A stretch of DNA of 64,000 bases, taken from contig CAJTYJ010000013.1 in NCBI GenBank assembly GCA_910583895.1, forward strand, positions 9,148 to 73,147, given 5' to 3'. Made by a program: the position numbers and the translations under genes. The notes beneath the pieces are model-generated. The model saw only the letters and a list, made by a program, of their open reading frames with translations. It had not been told where the DNA came from and did not search any database. Within the stretch, counting starts at the first letter, position 1. Every line of letters starts with the position of its first letter. The stretch comes from an uncultured Lachnospiraceae bacterium. GTDB taxonomy: Bacteria; Bacillota; Clostridia; Lachnospirales; Lachnospiraceae. Positions 1 through 7,980 of the stretch are shown here, piece by piece.

Positions 1-435
1 TCCCCAAAGATTACTCTTCTTCATCTCGATATACTCATTGTATGCTCTTTCCAGAATCTGCTTTTCATTCGGAAATTTCAGCAAATGATACGCCTCGTGA
101 AATTTGTAATATCCGGAGTCCATAAAGTATTCTTCACGCTGTGGTTTGCTGTAATAACTGTCGGAGATCATCAGATACCAGTGGACGTCTTTTTCCACCA
201 CGTCCTCCGGAACTGTGAAAGTATACTGGCTTTTACCCACATATTTGACAATCCTGGCATCCACTCCTGTCTCTTCTCTGACTTCTCTCGCCGCCGTCTG
301 CCGGTGTTCTTCGCCCGGTTCCACAGTTCCTTTCGGCAGTACCCAGCCTTCGTATTTGTTCTTGTAATTCTTGTACAAAAGCAGAATCTTGCCGCGAAAT
401 ATTACCACACCGCCACAGCTCGTTGCTTCTATCAC
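1..435 (-). CDS. NUDIX hydrolase, C-terminus beyond window edge
   Basis: The reading frame is open for 145 codons and leaves the window at base 1. A Nudix box (GX5EX7REUXEEXGU) is visible around residues 37-59 as GTVEPGEE...REVREETGV, with the full catalytic REVREE core. Such enzymes hydrolyse nucleoside diphosphates linked to another group; the substrate cannot be told from sequence. I chose the GTG at 433-435 because AGGAGG lies 7 bases upstream on the minus strand and the protein then begins directly with the Nudix beta-strand (MIEATSCGGVVIF). It does not share an operon with the next minus-strand gene at 518, which lies upstream of it; a gap of about 80 bases separates them. Confidence 0.85.
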   Translation of the reverse strand, partial: MIEATSCGGVVIFRGKILLLYKNYKNKYEGWVLPKGTVEPGEEHRQTAAREVREETGVDARIVKYVGKSQYTFTVPEDVVEKDVHWYLMISDSYYSKPQREEYFMDSGYYKFHEAYHLLKFPNEKQILERAYNEYIEMKKSNLWG

Positions 436-517
436 TGCAATTCCTCCTGTCGATTGGTGTGTCTCTTAGACTAGCTATAGTCTATCACCTTTTTTGGCGG
501 TTGGCAAGGCTGAAATC

Positions 518-2206
518 TTATCGGCGAATCTGATAGATTCGAAAGCCCCCCACCTTGTCCACCTCCGTGCAGGTCACCCCTTCGTACAGTCCGCTCAAAT
601 ACTCCAATCCCCTCTCAAAACTGCAGATCAGATAAATCTGGTCCTCTTCATACAGCGCCTTTGCCACATTGGTGATCCCCCGCTTTTGCAGTTTTTCTTC
701 CCAGGCCGGGCAAAAACTGATCCAGTCTCCCAGGGAAATATAGTTCATCTCATACGGCCTGTCAAGCCAGAGATGGATATTGTAAGAACTCATGGCCATG
801 GAAACCACATCGTTAAAATAAAAGTTTTCCGGGCGGGCAGCACAGTATTCTTTCAGCGCTTCCACCTTCTGGTTCTCTTTCTGCATGTTCAGATTCTCCT
901 GGCGGACGGTACCAACAGACCAGCAGGCAGACGCAAAAAGAAATACTAGCACCAGACAGGCGGCCCCTTTCTGAAGCTTCTCTGGAAGCTGCTCCTTATG
1001 CAGATGTTCCTTCCACAGAAGGAGAACCGACATCATCAGCATCAGGTTCATGCAGATTTCCACCCGAAGAGGCACTCTGCCCCGGTAGACCAGATACATC
1101 CAGAGGGCAAACTGCGCACCGTATACCCCGCAGGCCCGAAGAACCAAAAACCACTCTTTTTTCACCCCATACCAGAGGACCAGCAGACCCAGACCGGCCA
1201 GTGCCAGCAGATGGCCGTATCCGTATCCTCCGGTCAGCACATTTTTTACATAGGTCTTAAAACTGCCCCAGAGCCTTAAGGCCGGATTGCGGGTTGCTTT
1301 TACCATCTCCATCCGGTGGTCCAGGTAATTTTTAAAGAATTCCATGTCGATCTGATCGTCTGCCGTATAATTATAGTAGTAAAGATTCTTGGCACGAACC
1401 TTTTCATAGATCCCCACCTGGTTGTACAGCTCTGTGGCGTCCTCATACCGGGGAAAGGTATAATCTTCATAATCAAAAATCACCGTACAGACGTCGTTGT
1501 AGTCATTATACGCTTTCCATCCCTCGCTTTTGTATCCCACAAAGAAGCCCAGAAGATGCAGGATAAGTGCCCCGGCGGCCACCAGCGGAACGAGAAGATG
1601 ACCTCTGTCCTGCTCTTTTTCCCGAAAATCTTTCCAGAAGCGGAACACCCAGAGGACGCCGCAGACCGGAAGGATCATGCAGTACACGGGAAAACGTGCC
1701 TCAGCCGTCAGAAAGCACAAAAGGAACAAAATGATCAGTTCCTTTGCCCGAAAACACTCCGCGGTCAGGTACCAGAACAACACCGTCACTCCCAGGACAG
1801 CTGCCGTCGTCGTGAAGGTCACCTGTGCCGCCGTCCGGATCCCGAGGATCACACTGAGCAGAAAAAGCAAAGACAATGTATATATCCGCGCTTTTGGACG
1901 CTCCTTCTCCTTTAAAAGCCTCCAGACCATCATTCCGAGGCAGATTCCCTGAAGTGTGAGAAAACCAAGGGCGTACCAGTCCACATTGGGAATGAGACGG
2001 TACAGTCCCGCCACCAGACAGGAATACCAGTATCCGATAAAAATTGTATGAGGATCCGGCGTCCCAAGATACTGTCCCGACACCACCTCCATCATGGTTC
2101 GGTCATCCACGATGCCGTAGACAAAGGGCGTAAGATTCCATAAAATCACCATATAAAGCAAAGGGAACAAAAGTGCCCACAGAAGATTCTTTTTCTTGAT
2201 ACCCAT
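518..2206 (-). CDS. Polytopic membrane protein, GT-C glycosyltransferase-like
   Basis: 562 residues, with about 10-11 hydrophobic segments followed by a soluble C-terminal part (roughly from residue 430). An Asp-Asp pair at residues 34-35 follows the first membrane segment, where GT-C enzymes that use polyprenyl-phosphate sugars keep their catalytic acidic residues. I do not recognise a named family, so the GT-C assignment is inference from topology and the DD pair. It is transcribed divergently from the GT2/aminotransferase/ketoisomerase genes starting at 2367. A GtrB-like enzyme, a sugar synthesis pair and a large multi-span protein together resemble a Gtr-type system, in which a lipid-linked sugar is flipped and added to a surface polymer outside the cell. 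Confidence 0.6.
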   Translation of the reverse strand: MGIKKKNLLWALLFPLLYMVILWNLTPFVYGIVDDRTMMEVVSGQYLGTPDPHTIFIGYWYSCLVAGLYRLIPNVDWYALGFLTLQGICLGMMVWRLLKEKERPKARIYTLSLLFLLSVILGIRTAAQVTFTTTAAVLGVTVLFWYLTAECFRAKELIILFLLCFLTAEARFPVYCMILPVCGVLWVFRFWKDFREKEQDRGHLLVPLVAAGALILHLLGFFVGYKSEGWKAYNDYNDVCTVIFDYEDYTFPRYEDATELYNQVGIYEKVRAKNLYYYNYTADDQIDMEFFKNYLDHRMEMVKATRNPALRLWGSFKTYVKNVLTGGYGYGHLLALAGLGLLVLWYGVKKEWFLVLRACGVYGAQFALWMYLVYRGRVPLRVEICMNLMLMMSVLLLWKEHLHKEQLPEKLQKGAACLVLVFLFASACWSVGTVRQENLNMQKENQKVEALKEYCAARPENFYFNDVVSMAMSSYNIHLWLDRPYEMNYISLGDWISFCPAWEEKLQKRGITNVAKALYEEDQIYLICSFERGLEYLSGLYEGVTCTEVDKVGGFRIYQIRR

Positions 2207-2244
2207 CGGTTTCTCCTTTTTCTTTCAATATGTAAGTAACACGT

Positions 2245-2273
2245 ATTATAGTCTATAATTCACAATTTGTCAT
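2245..2273 (-). promoter_or_regulatory. Sigma-A-type promoter for the 518-2206 gene
   Basis: On the minus strand, ATGACA (2268-2273) and a perfect TATAAT (2245-2250) are separated by exactly 17 bases. The -10 box lies about 40 bases upstream of the ATG at 2206. Confidence 0.55.
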
Positions 2274-2292
2274 CTGTTGATTCTTTTTCCCT

Positions 2293-2321
2293 TTGAAAAT
2301 AGTTGATTCCGGCCATAATAT
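2293..2321 (+). promoter_or_regulatory. Sigma-A-type promoter for the sugar cassette
   Basis: TTGAAA (2293-2298) and TAATAT (2316-2321) are separated by 17 bases. The -10 box is about 45 bases upstream of the chosen GT2 start at 2367, so the two arms of the cassette fire from a shared 130-base divergent region. Confidence 0.55.
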
Positions 2322-2366
2322 AGTGTAAACTAAGTAAGAATGTTAAAAAGTAAAGAAGGAAACGAT

Positions 2367-3317
2367 ATGAGCAAACTGTCAATCGTCGTTCCTGTTTATT
2401 ACAGCGCAGATACACTGATGCTGCTGTATCAGGATATGAAAGAAAAGATTTTGGGAAAGCTGGGGGATTACGAAATCGTCTTTGTGGACGACGGATCCGG
2501 GGACAATTCCTGGGACATCATGCAGGAAATCAAAGAGATGGACGACCGGGTGGTCCTGGTCCGGCTGTCCAGAAATTTTGGAGAACATGCAGCGCTTCTG
2601 GCGGGACTTTCCTGCTGCAGCGGAGACTGTGCCGTCACCAAACAGGCTGATCTTCAGGAAGACTCCGAGCTGATTCTGGAATTATACGAGAGCTGGAAAA
2701 AAGGCAACAAGGTTGTGCTGGCCGTCCGGGAAGAGCGGGATGACAAGCTGATCTACAAATGGTTTGCCAACCTGTACTACGTCATCGTGCGCAAGCTGAT
2801 CATGCCGGACATGCCCAAAGGCGGTTTCGACTGCTATCTTCTGGACCGCAAGGCCATTGATGTGCTTTTAATGCTGGACGAGCGCAATTCCTCTTTGTCC
2901 CTGCAGGTTCTGTGGATGGGTTTTCAGACGGACAAAGTGTATTTTCACCGGAAGGCCCGGGAGGTGGGCGAATCCCGCTGGACCATGAGCAAGAAAATCA
3001 AGCTGATCGTGGATTCCATGATGAGCTTTTCCTACTTTCCGATTCGTTTTATGACCGTACTGGGAGGGCTGGTGTCCTTGTTTGCCTTTCTCATGGGCAT
3101 CTATATTATCACCAGCAAACTGATCGTCGGAGAGCCGGTGCTTGGCTGGACCTCCCTGATGGCGGTTCTTTTATTTTCCACCGGACTGATCCTCCTGATG
3201 CTTGGAGTGCTGGGAGAATACATTTGGAGAGCTTTGGACGCTTCCAGGAACAGGCCGCCTTATCTGATTGATACCATACAGAGGAATGAAAAAGAAGACA
3301 GGAGCATAAACATATGA
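2367..3317 (+). CDS. GT2 glycosyltransferase, polyprenyl-phosphate type (GtrB/DPM1-like)
   Basis: 316 residues. The GT-A fold starts at once (SIVVPVYYSADTL), with the nucleotide-binding DDGS at residues 41-44 and a D-x-x-E/D acidic patch (QADLQED) near 97-103. Two membrane segments follow near residues 228-248 and 262-285, then a short basic tail. This is the layout of GtrB/ArnC/DPM1 enzymes, which move a sugar from a nucleotide donor to undecaprenyl phosphate at the inner membrane face. An in-frame ATG exists at 2340, but the ATG at 2367 has AAGGAAA at the right distance and begins at the conserved fold. Its stop overlaps the next start (ATGA at 3314-3317), so it is probably translationally coupled. 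Confidence 0.85.
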   Translation: MSKLSIVVPVYYSADTLMLLYQDMKEKILGKLGDYEIVFVDDGSGDNSWDIMQEIKEMDDRVVLVRLSRNFGEHAALLAGLSCCSGDCAVTKQADLQEDSELILELYESWKKGNKVVLAVREERDDKLIYKWFANLYYVIVRKLIMPDMPKGGFDCYLLDRKAIDVLLMLDERNSSLSLQVLWMGFQTDKVYFHRKAREVGESRWTMSKKIKLIVDSMMSFSYFPIRFMTVLGGLVSLFAFLMGIYIITSKLIVGEPVLGWTSLMAVLLFSTGLILLMLGVLGEYIWRALDASRNRPPYLIDTIQRNEKEDRSINI

Positions 3318-4408
3318 AGATCATGCCAAACCGGATGGACCGGGGATTCTATCAGTATCAGCAGGAATTTGAAGAAAAAGCACTGGAAGTGCTGCGCTCC
3401 GGCTGGTATGTGCTCGGAAAAGAAGTCTCTGCTTTTGAAAAGGAATTTGCCGCCTATACAGGCGCGCCTTACTGCATCGGACTTGCAAGCGGACTGGACG
3501 CCCTCTGGCTTGCCTTCCGGGTGCTGGGCATAGGCCCAGGCGACGAGGTCATCGTACAGGCCAACACATACATCGCCAGCGTGATGGGCATCACCATCAA
3601 CGGTGCTGTTCCCGTCTTCGTGGAACCCGATGCGCACTTTGGCATCGACGTTGACCGGATCGAGGAAAAGATCACAGAGCGGACCAAAGCCGTTTTGGTG
3701 GTCCATCTGTACGGCATGCCCTGCCATATGGGGCGTATTACAGGCTTGTGCAAAAAGCACGGACTTTACCTGGTGGAGGACTGTGCCCAGTCCCACGGCG
3801 CCTGCTTTGACGGTCAGATGACCGGAACATTCGGGGATGTGGGCTGCTTTTCTTTCTATCCGTCCAAAAATCTGGGGGCCTTCGGGGACGGCGGCGCTGT
3901 GGTCGTAAAAGAAGAAGCCCTGGACAAAGCTTTCCGCATGTACCGCAACTACGGAAGCGAAAAGCGCTACTACAATAAAGTCGTGGGAGCCAACTCCCGT
4001 CTGGATGAACTGCAGGCAGGACTTTTAAGGGTCCGGCTGAAGCATCTGGACGAGATCACCCAGGAACGCATTGCGATCGCAGACACCTATACCAGCCATC
4101 TGAAAAATCCACTGATAAAGCTTCCGGTACTGGCAGAACATACCACAGGTGTATGGCATCAGTATGTAATCCGCTGCGAAGAGCGTGACCGGCTTCTGTC
4201 CTATCTGGAAGAAAAGGGCATCGGAACCATCATCCACTATCCGATCCCCCCGCACCTGTCGGAAGCTTACCAGTCTTTCGGATACCAAAAGGGCGATCTG
4301 CCCGTCACGGAACACCTGGCCGATACGGTACTCTCCCTTCCTCTCTACAACGGGATGACAGAGGAAGAGCTGGACTGCGTCATCCGTGCCGTCAACGAGT
4401 TTTGTTAA
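3314..4408 (+). CDS. DegT/DnrJ/EryC1/StrS aminotransferase (FdtB/QdtB-like)
   Basis: 364 residues, normal for the family. The PLP-binding lysine is K185 in SFYPSKNLGAFGDGG, and the conserved acidic residue that contacts the pyridine ring is D156 in VEDCAQSHGA. These enzymes transaminate keto-sugars bound to dTDP or UDP. The next gene encodes a 3,4-ketoisomerase of the FdtA/QdtA type, so the likely product is dTDP-3-amino-3,6-dideoxyhexose (Fuc3N or Qui3N; sequence alone does not separate them). RmlA and RmlB, which make the precursor, are not in the window. The start overlaps the GT2 stop. Confidence 0.85.
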   Translation: MKIMPNRMDRGFYQYQQEFEEKALEVLRSGWYVLGKEVSAFEKEFAAYTGAPYCIGLASGLDALWLAFRVLGIGPGDEVIVQANTYIASVMGITINGAVPVFVEPDAHFGIDVDRIEEKITERTKAVLVVHLYGMPCHMGRITGLCKKHGLYLVEDCAQSHGACFDGQMTGTFGDVGCFSFYPSKNLGAFGDGGAVVVKEEALDKAFRMYRNYGSEKRYYNKVVGANSRLDELQAGLLRVRLKHLDEITQERIAIADTYTSHLKNPLIKLPVLAEHTTGVWHQYVIRCEERDRLLSYLEEKGIGTIIHYPIPPHLSEAYQSFGYQKGDLPVTEHLADTVLSLPLYNGMTEEELDCVIRAVNEFC

Positions 4409-4426
4409 GAAAAGGGGAATAAGCAA

Positions 4427-4834
4427 GTGTTAAAAGACAGATGTCCGATTCTGCAGTTTGCCGATCTGGGAGATGAACGGGGGAAACTGGTGGTCATTGA
4501 GGGCTCCAGAAATATTCCGTTCGACATCCAGCGGGTCTTCTATATCTATGGTTCCGACGACACGGTTGTCCGCGGACAGCACGCCAACCGTGAGTCCGAA
4601 TTCGTACTGATCAATGTGGCCGGCGAGAGCAAGGTCCGCATCACAAACGGAAGCGAAGAATTGATTGTAGAACTGAACAAACCGATGATGGGAGTCTATA
4701 TCCCAAAAATGATCTGGAAAGACATGTATGACTTTTCTGCCGATTCCGTGCTTTTGGTTCTGGCAAGCACCCACTACGACGGGGAAGAATACATCCGGGA
4801 TTATGACGAATATTTAAAGGAGATGAAGTCTTAG
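4427..4834 (+). CDS. Sugar 3,4-ketoisomerase, FdtA/QdtA (WxcM-like cupin)
   Basis: 135 residues, the usual length for this single-domain cupin. Recognisable family features are GDERGKLVVIEG near the N-terminus, RGQHANRE (the histidine of the active site, around residue 48) and the C-terminal SVLLVLASTHYD..YIRDYDEYL. FdtA/QdtA convert dTDP-4-keto-6-deoxyglucose to the 3-keto sugar that the preceding aminotransferase uses. Translation starts at GTG (4427-4429), preceded by AGGGGA; no ATG fits. The gene ends inside the stem of its own terminator. It is the last gene of the three-gene operon. Confidence 0.85.
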   Translation: MLKDRCPILQFADLGDERGKLVVIEGSRNIPFDIQRVFYIYGSDDTVVRGQHANRESEFVLINVAGESKVRITNGSEELIVELNKPMMGVYIPKMIWKDMYDFSADSVLLVLASTHYDGEEYIRDYDEYLKEMKS

Positions 4835-4852
4835 GACTCCATCTCCTTTTTT
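4817..4852 (+). terminator. Rho-independent terminator of the sugar operon
   Basis: GGAGATG.AGTC pairs with GGACT.CATCTCC across a short loop, followed by six T. The left arm is the last codons of the FdtA-like gene. Confidence 0.8.
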
Positions 4853-4894
4853 GGTAAATTCCATATTCCTCCGGCGATACTGCCCGGACGCCGC

Positions 4895-5007
4895 TTCCTG
4901 TGGACTTAAGTGCCGCTGTCTGACCGTCTGTCGGGGTAGGGAGGCGATGCAATCGCCGGTCCGGCAGATCAGGCCGGGAGCAATCAGCTGCCTTAAGTCC
5001 ACAGGAA
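4895..5007. repeat. Long imperfect inverted repeat (possible MITE or structured RNA)
   Basis: Outer arms TTCCTGTGGACTTAAG (4895-4910) and its exact complement (4992-5007) pair over 16 bases. Pairing continues inward with mismatches (GC.GCTG..TG) to a terminal perfect hairpin GGCGAT-GCA-ATCGCC, so the whole 113-base element can fold as one long stem. No coding potential was seen in the 364-base gap between 4840 and 5203. Confidence 0.65.
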
Positions 5008-5154
5008 ACGACGCCATGACCAGTTCTTATAGACGAATTGTAGCACGCAGACAGCAAAAAAGGCAATCCACGCAAAGTAGAATGCCTCTCTACAAAGTAG
5101 AATATATGATGTTCACCGGGTACCTGTGAACAGTAACGAATATGTTATGTTCGC

Positions 5155-5196
5155 ACCATGGCTAATCACTTTGCTGATTCGCCATGGGCCAGTACC
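5155..5196. repeat. Dispersed palindromic element, copy 1
   Basis: CCATGGC..AATCA-loop-TGATT.GCCATGG forms a 12-pair hairpin with one mismatch, flanked by ACC and CCAGTACC. A related copy lies at 30685-30726. It sits between the convergent ends of the sugar operon and the PBP gene and may also act as a terminator, although there is no clear T-run. Confidence 0.6.
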
Positions 5197-5203
5197 ACTC
5201 CTT

Positions 5204-6670
5204 CTATTCTATCCCATAATACGCATCAAAAATCTTTTTTGCCACCGGAACCGCGTATTCGCTGCCAGAACCGGCGCCTTCCACCAGGACGCAGACCGCC
5301 AGATCCGGCTTGTCTCCAGTTACATATCCGGTGAACCAGGCATGGCTTTTTTTCTTATCGCTGCTGTACTCGGCCGTACCGGTCTTCCCATAGGCCGTAT
5401 AGGGATCGCACAGCAGGGCAGAGGCTGTTCCCTCTGTCACCACCAGCCGCAGGTATTCCTTTATGGCCTCTGCTTCTGCAGCATCCAGAAGACTTCCGTA
5501 TTCCGTAACCGGGTATCGTTCCACCACCGTCTGGCCCGTATAGCTCTCTGTCCGTTCCAGAAAACGGGGAGTCATCAATACCCCGTCATTGGCGATGGCC
5601 CCCATGATCATCCCCATATGCATGGGAGTCACCAAAGTATCGCCCTGTCCGATGGCGGTCATCATATGCAGCGCCTCCGAATCGGAGGCCTTCAGGGAAA
5701 AAGAACTTTTTTTATAGGGAAAAGCAAGGGGAAGTTCCGTGTCAAACAAAAGCTGTTCCGTCAGATTCCGAAGCCTACGGACATCCATGGAGCGTCCCAT
5801 CTCCGCAAAAGCACTGTTGCAGGACTTTGCAAAAGCGCCGCTAAGACTCAGTTCTCCGTGCCGGGTACCATGATAGCAGCTGATGGAGGAATTTCCCACT
5901 GCCACTTTCCCGCTGCACTGGAAGGAATAATCTTCTGCCCCGTGGGGATGCTCTCTTAGATATTCCAAAAGTGTGATCGTCTTAAAGGTGGATCCCGGCG
6001 GATACAATCCCTGGAGGGCACGATTTAAAAGCACACTGTCCTCAGAACTGCTCAGTTCGCCCCACATCGCAGCCACCTCTCCCGGATCATAGTCCGGCTT
6101 GGACACCAGGGCTCTGACATTGCCTGTGGAGGACTCCAGCACCACCACTGCCCCCGTCTGGGTGCCCATGGCATCGTGAGCCGCCGTCTGAAGCTTCACG
6201 TCCAGGGTGGTCACCAGGCTGTCCCCGATGTTCTTCTGCTCTTTCAGTTCATTGATAAACTTTTCTGCAAAATACGCGTTGGAAGTCAGCAGCTGAAAAT
6301 TCCCAAGCTCCTCAATCCCGGTTCTTCCGTACTCCGAATAACCCAGCACATGAGAAAACGTGCAGCCAAAGGGATACTCTCTTTTCTCTGTACCGTCCGC
6401 TTCCACCTTTGTGCAGGCCAGAAGCTGCCCGTCAGAAGCCAGGATGCTGCCCCGGATGACCCGGTTCTCAAAAGTTTCCAGTCTGGCATTGTACGGATTG
6501 TTGATCGTCTCCCGGCTTTCTGCCACCTGAAACCAGACCAGATAACCGATCATCAGTACAAAGAGCCCGGTAAAAATCAGCATAATATTGTTATACTCCC
6601 GACTTCCTGCCCTTCGTTCCTGCTTTTTCCTTCTTTTCTTTTTTTCGGTCTTTTCCCTGATCTTTTTCAT
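5204..6670 (-). CDS. Class B penicillin-binding protein (PbpA/FtsI-type transpeptidase)
   Basis: 488 residues from the chosen start. A short basic cytoplasmic tail (KKKRRKK) precedes one membrane anchor (about 30-46) and a small pedestal region. The transpeptidase domain carries STFK (residues 227-230), SCN (283-285) and KTG (429-431), all three active-site motifs intact. It cross-links peptidoglycan outside the membrane. I start it at 6670 because AGGTGCAGGG lies just upstream; this places about 80 bases inside the end of the FtsW/RodA-type gene, a coupling expected for an SEDS polymerase and its cognate PBP. An alternative start at 6583, after the FtsW stop, would remove the basic tail. Confidence 0.88.
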   Translation of the reverse strand: MKKIREKTEKKKRRKKQERRAGSREYNNIMLIFTGLFVLMIGYLVWFQVAESRETINNPYNARLETFENRVIRGSILASDGQLLACTKVEADGTEKREYPFGCTFSHVLGYSEYGRTGIEELGNFQLLTSNAYFAEKFINELKEQKNIGDSLVTTLDVKLQTAAHDAMGTQTGAVVVLESSTGNVRALVSKPDYDPGEVAAMWGELSSSEDSVLLNRALQGLYPPGSTFKTITLLEYLREHPHGAEDYSFQCSGKVAVGNSSISCYHGTRHGELSLSGAFAKSCNSAFAEMGRSMDVRRLRNLTEQLLFDTELPLAFPYKKSSFSLKASDSEALHMMTAIGQGDTLVTPMHMGMIMGAIANDGVLMTPRFLERTESYTGQTVVERYPVTEYGSLLDAAEAEAIKEYLRLVVTEGTASALLCDPYTAYGKTGTAEYSSDKKKSHAWFTGYVTGDKPDLAVCVLVEGAGSGSEYAVPVAKKIFDAYYGIE

Positions 6671-7979
6671 TTCCCTGCACCTCATCACTGCGTTTCAAAT
6701 ACATCCCCTGTATGACTGCCCATATGGTAAACATGCTGACCAGAGAACTGCCCCCATAGCTGATAAACGGAAGCGTCACTCCGGTGGACGGGATAAATTT
6801 GATCACCCCGCCGATGGACAAAAAAGCCTGAAAAATAACAAAACTCCCAAGCCCTGCCGCCACCAGCTTATAATAGCCGTCTCTCAAGCACATGGCAATA
6901 TTTAAAATCATATAAAAACTGCACATGTATACGAAGATCAGAAAGACCGCAAACAAAATCCCGCACTCCTCTGCAATGGCAGCAAAGATAAAATCCTCCT
7001 CCACCACCGGAATTTTGTAGGGCATCCCCTGTCCAAGTCCCAGGCCGAACCAGCCGCCGGTCCCGATGGCAAACAAAGACTGGGTGATCTGATATCCCTC
7101 TTTTTCGATCACGGAAAAGGGGTCACTCCAGGCCAGCACCCGGGTCTGTACATGAGAAAACAACTTCCAGGCCAGATATGCAGCACCAATCCCCGACAGC
7201 AGGCCCGCCAGAAAATAAACAGGCTGCCTGGTGGCAATATAGAGCATGACCAGATAGGTCACAAAAAATATCAGGGCGCCGCCTAAATCCCGGGAAAGAA
7301 CCAGTACCAGCACATGGGCCGCAGCGGCGGCGGTGGCTATGACCACCTGTTTTAGATCCTGGCTCTTGTAGAGCATGCCTGCCACAAAAAAGACAAACAG
7401 TATCTTCACAAACTCCGAGGGCTGAAAGGTAATCCCATGGACTGTAATGGCCAGTTTTGCTCCAAAGCTCAATTTTCCGGCAATCAGGACGGCCAGAAGA
7501 AGTCCGAACCCCACAGCCCCGTACCACCAGGAAAGTTTCCGAAGCTTTCCTGCTGACTTGCGGATCAGCCAGGGGATCAGAAACGTCAGTCCGGCTGCCA
7601 GTACGGCAAGTTCAAACTGCCTGGTTGCTCTGTCAAAGGAGAGTCTGGCAAGCATCAGAAAACCCACGCCCAAAAGCAGAAGCAGGTTGTGATTCAAAAG
7701 CCGGTCTGCCTTTGGATAAAGCAGATGCTGCAGAATCAAAAACCCTGTAAAAAACACAAGCTGGGCGCCGCAGAAAGCAGCTGTCTTCTCATTTCCCGTA
7801 TTCAGATATAAGATGAGATTGCCCGTCAGGAGCATGCCAAACAGGAAAAAATTCTGCTGCCAGAGAGCCGCTCGTTTTTCCTCTTCTGGTTTTCTCACCA
7901 GCGAGAATCCCACCACCGTATAGAGTGCCAGAAACAAAACCATGGCATATTTGGATAATTCGGTAATTACATTGACCAT
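6591..7979 (-). CDS. SEDS glycosyltransferase, FtsW/RodA/SpoVE family
   Basis: 462 residues with about ten membrane segments and the SEDS signature near the C-terminus (PSTGVTLPFISYGGSS). The large external loop holds the family's conserved acidic region. SEDS proteins polymerise glycan strands from lipid II together with a class B PBP, and the PBP gene follows with overlap. The ATG at 7979 lies one base after the stop of the U32 gene; a longer frame from 8021 would run into that gene and lacks a ribosome site. The last 30 residues are unusually Lys/Glu-rich. FtsW versus RodA cannot be settled from sequence alone. Confidence 0.88.
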   Translation of the reverse strand: MVNVITELSKYAMVLFLALYTVVGFSLVRKPEEEKRAALWQQNFFLFGMLLTGNLILYLNTGNEKTAAFCGAQLVFFTGFLILQHLLYPKADRLLNHNLLLLLGVGFLMLARLSFDRATRQFELAVLAAGLTFLIPWLIRKSAGKLRKLSWWYGAVGFGLLLAVLIAGKLSFGAKLAITVHGITFQPSEFVKILFVFFVAGMLYKSQDLKQVVIATAAAAAHVLVLVLSRDLGGALIFFVTYLVMLYIATRQPVYFLAGLLSGIGAAYLAWKLFSHVQTRVLAWSDPFSVIEKEGYQITQSLFAIGTGGWFGLGLGQGMPYKIPVVEEDFIFAAIAEECGILFAVFLIFVYMCSFYMILNIAMCLRDGYYKLVAAGLGSFVIFQAFLSIGGVIKFIPSTGVTLPFISYGGSSLVSMFTIWAVIQGMYLKRSDEVQGNEKDQGKDRKKEKKEKAGTKGRKSGV

Positions 7980-7980
7980 A

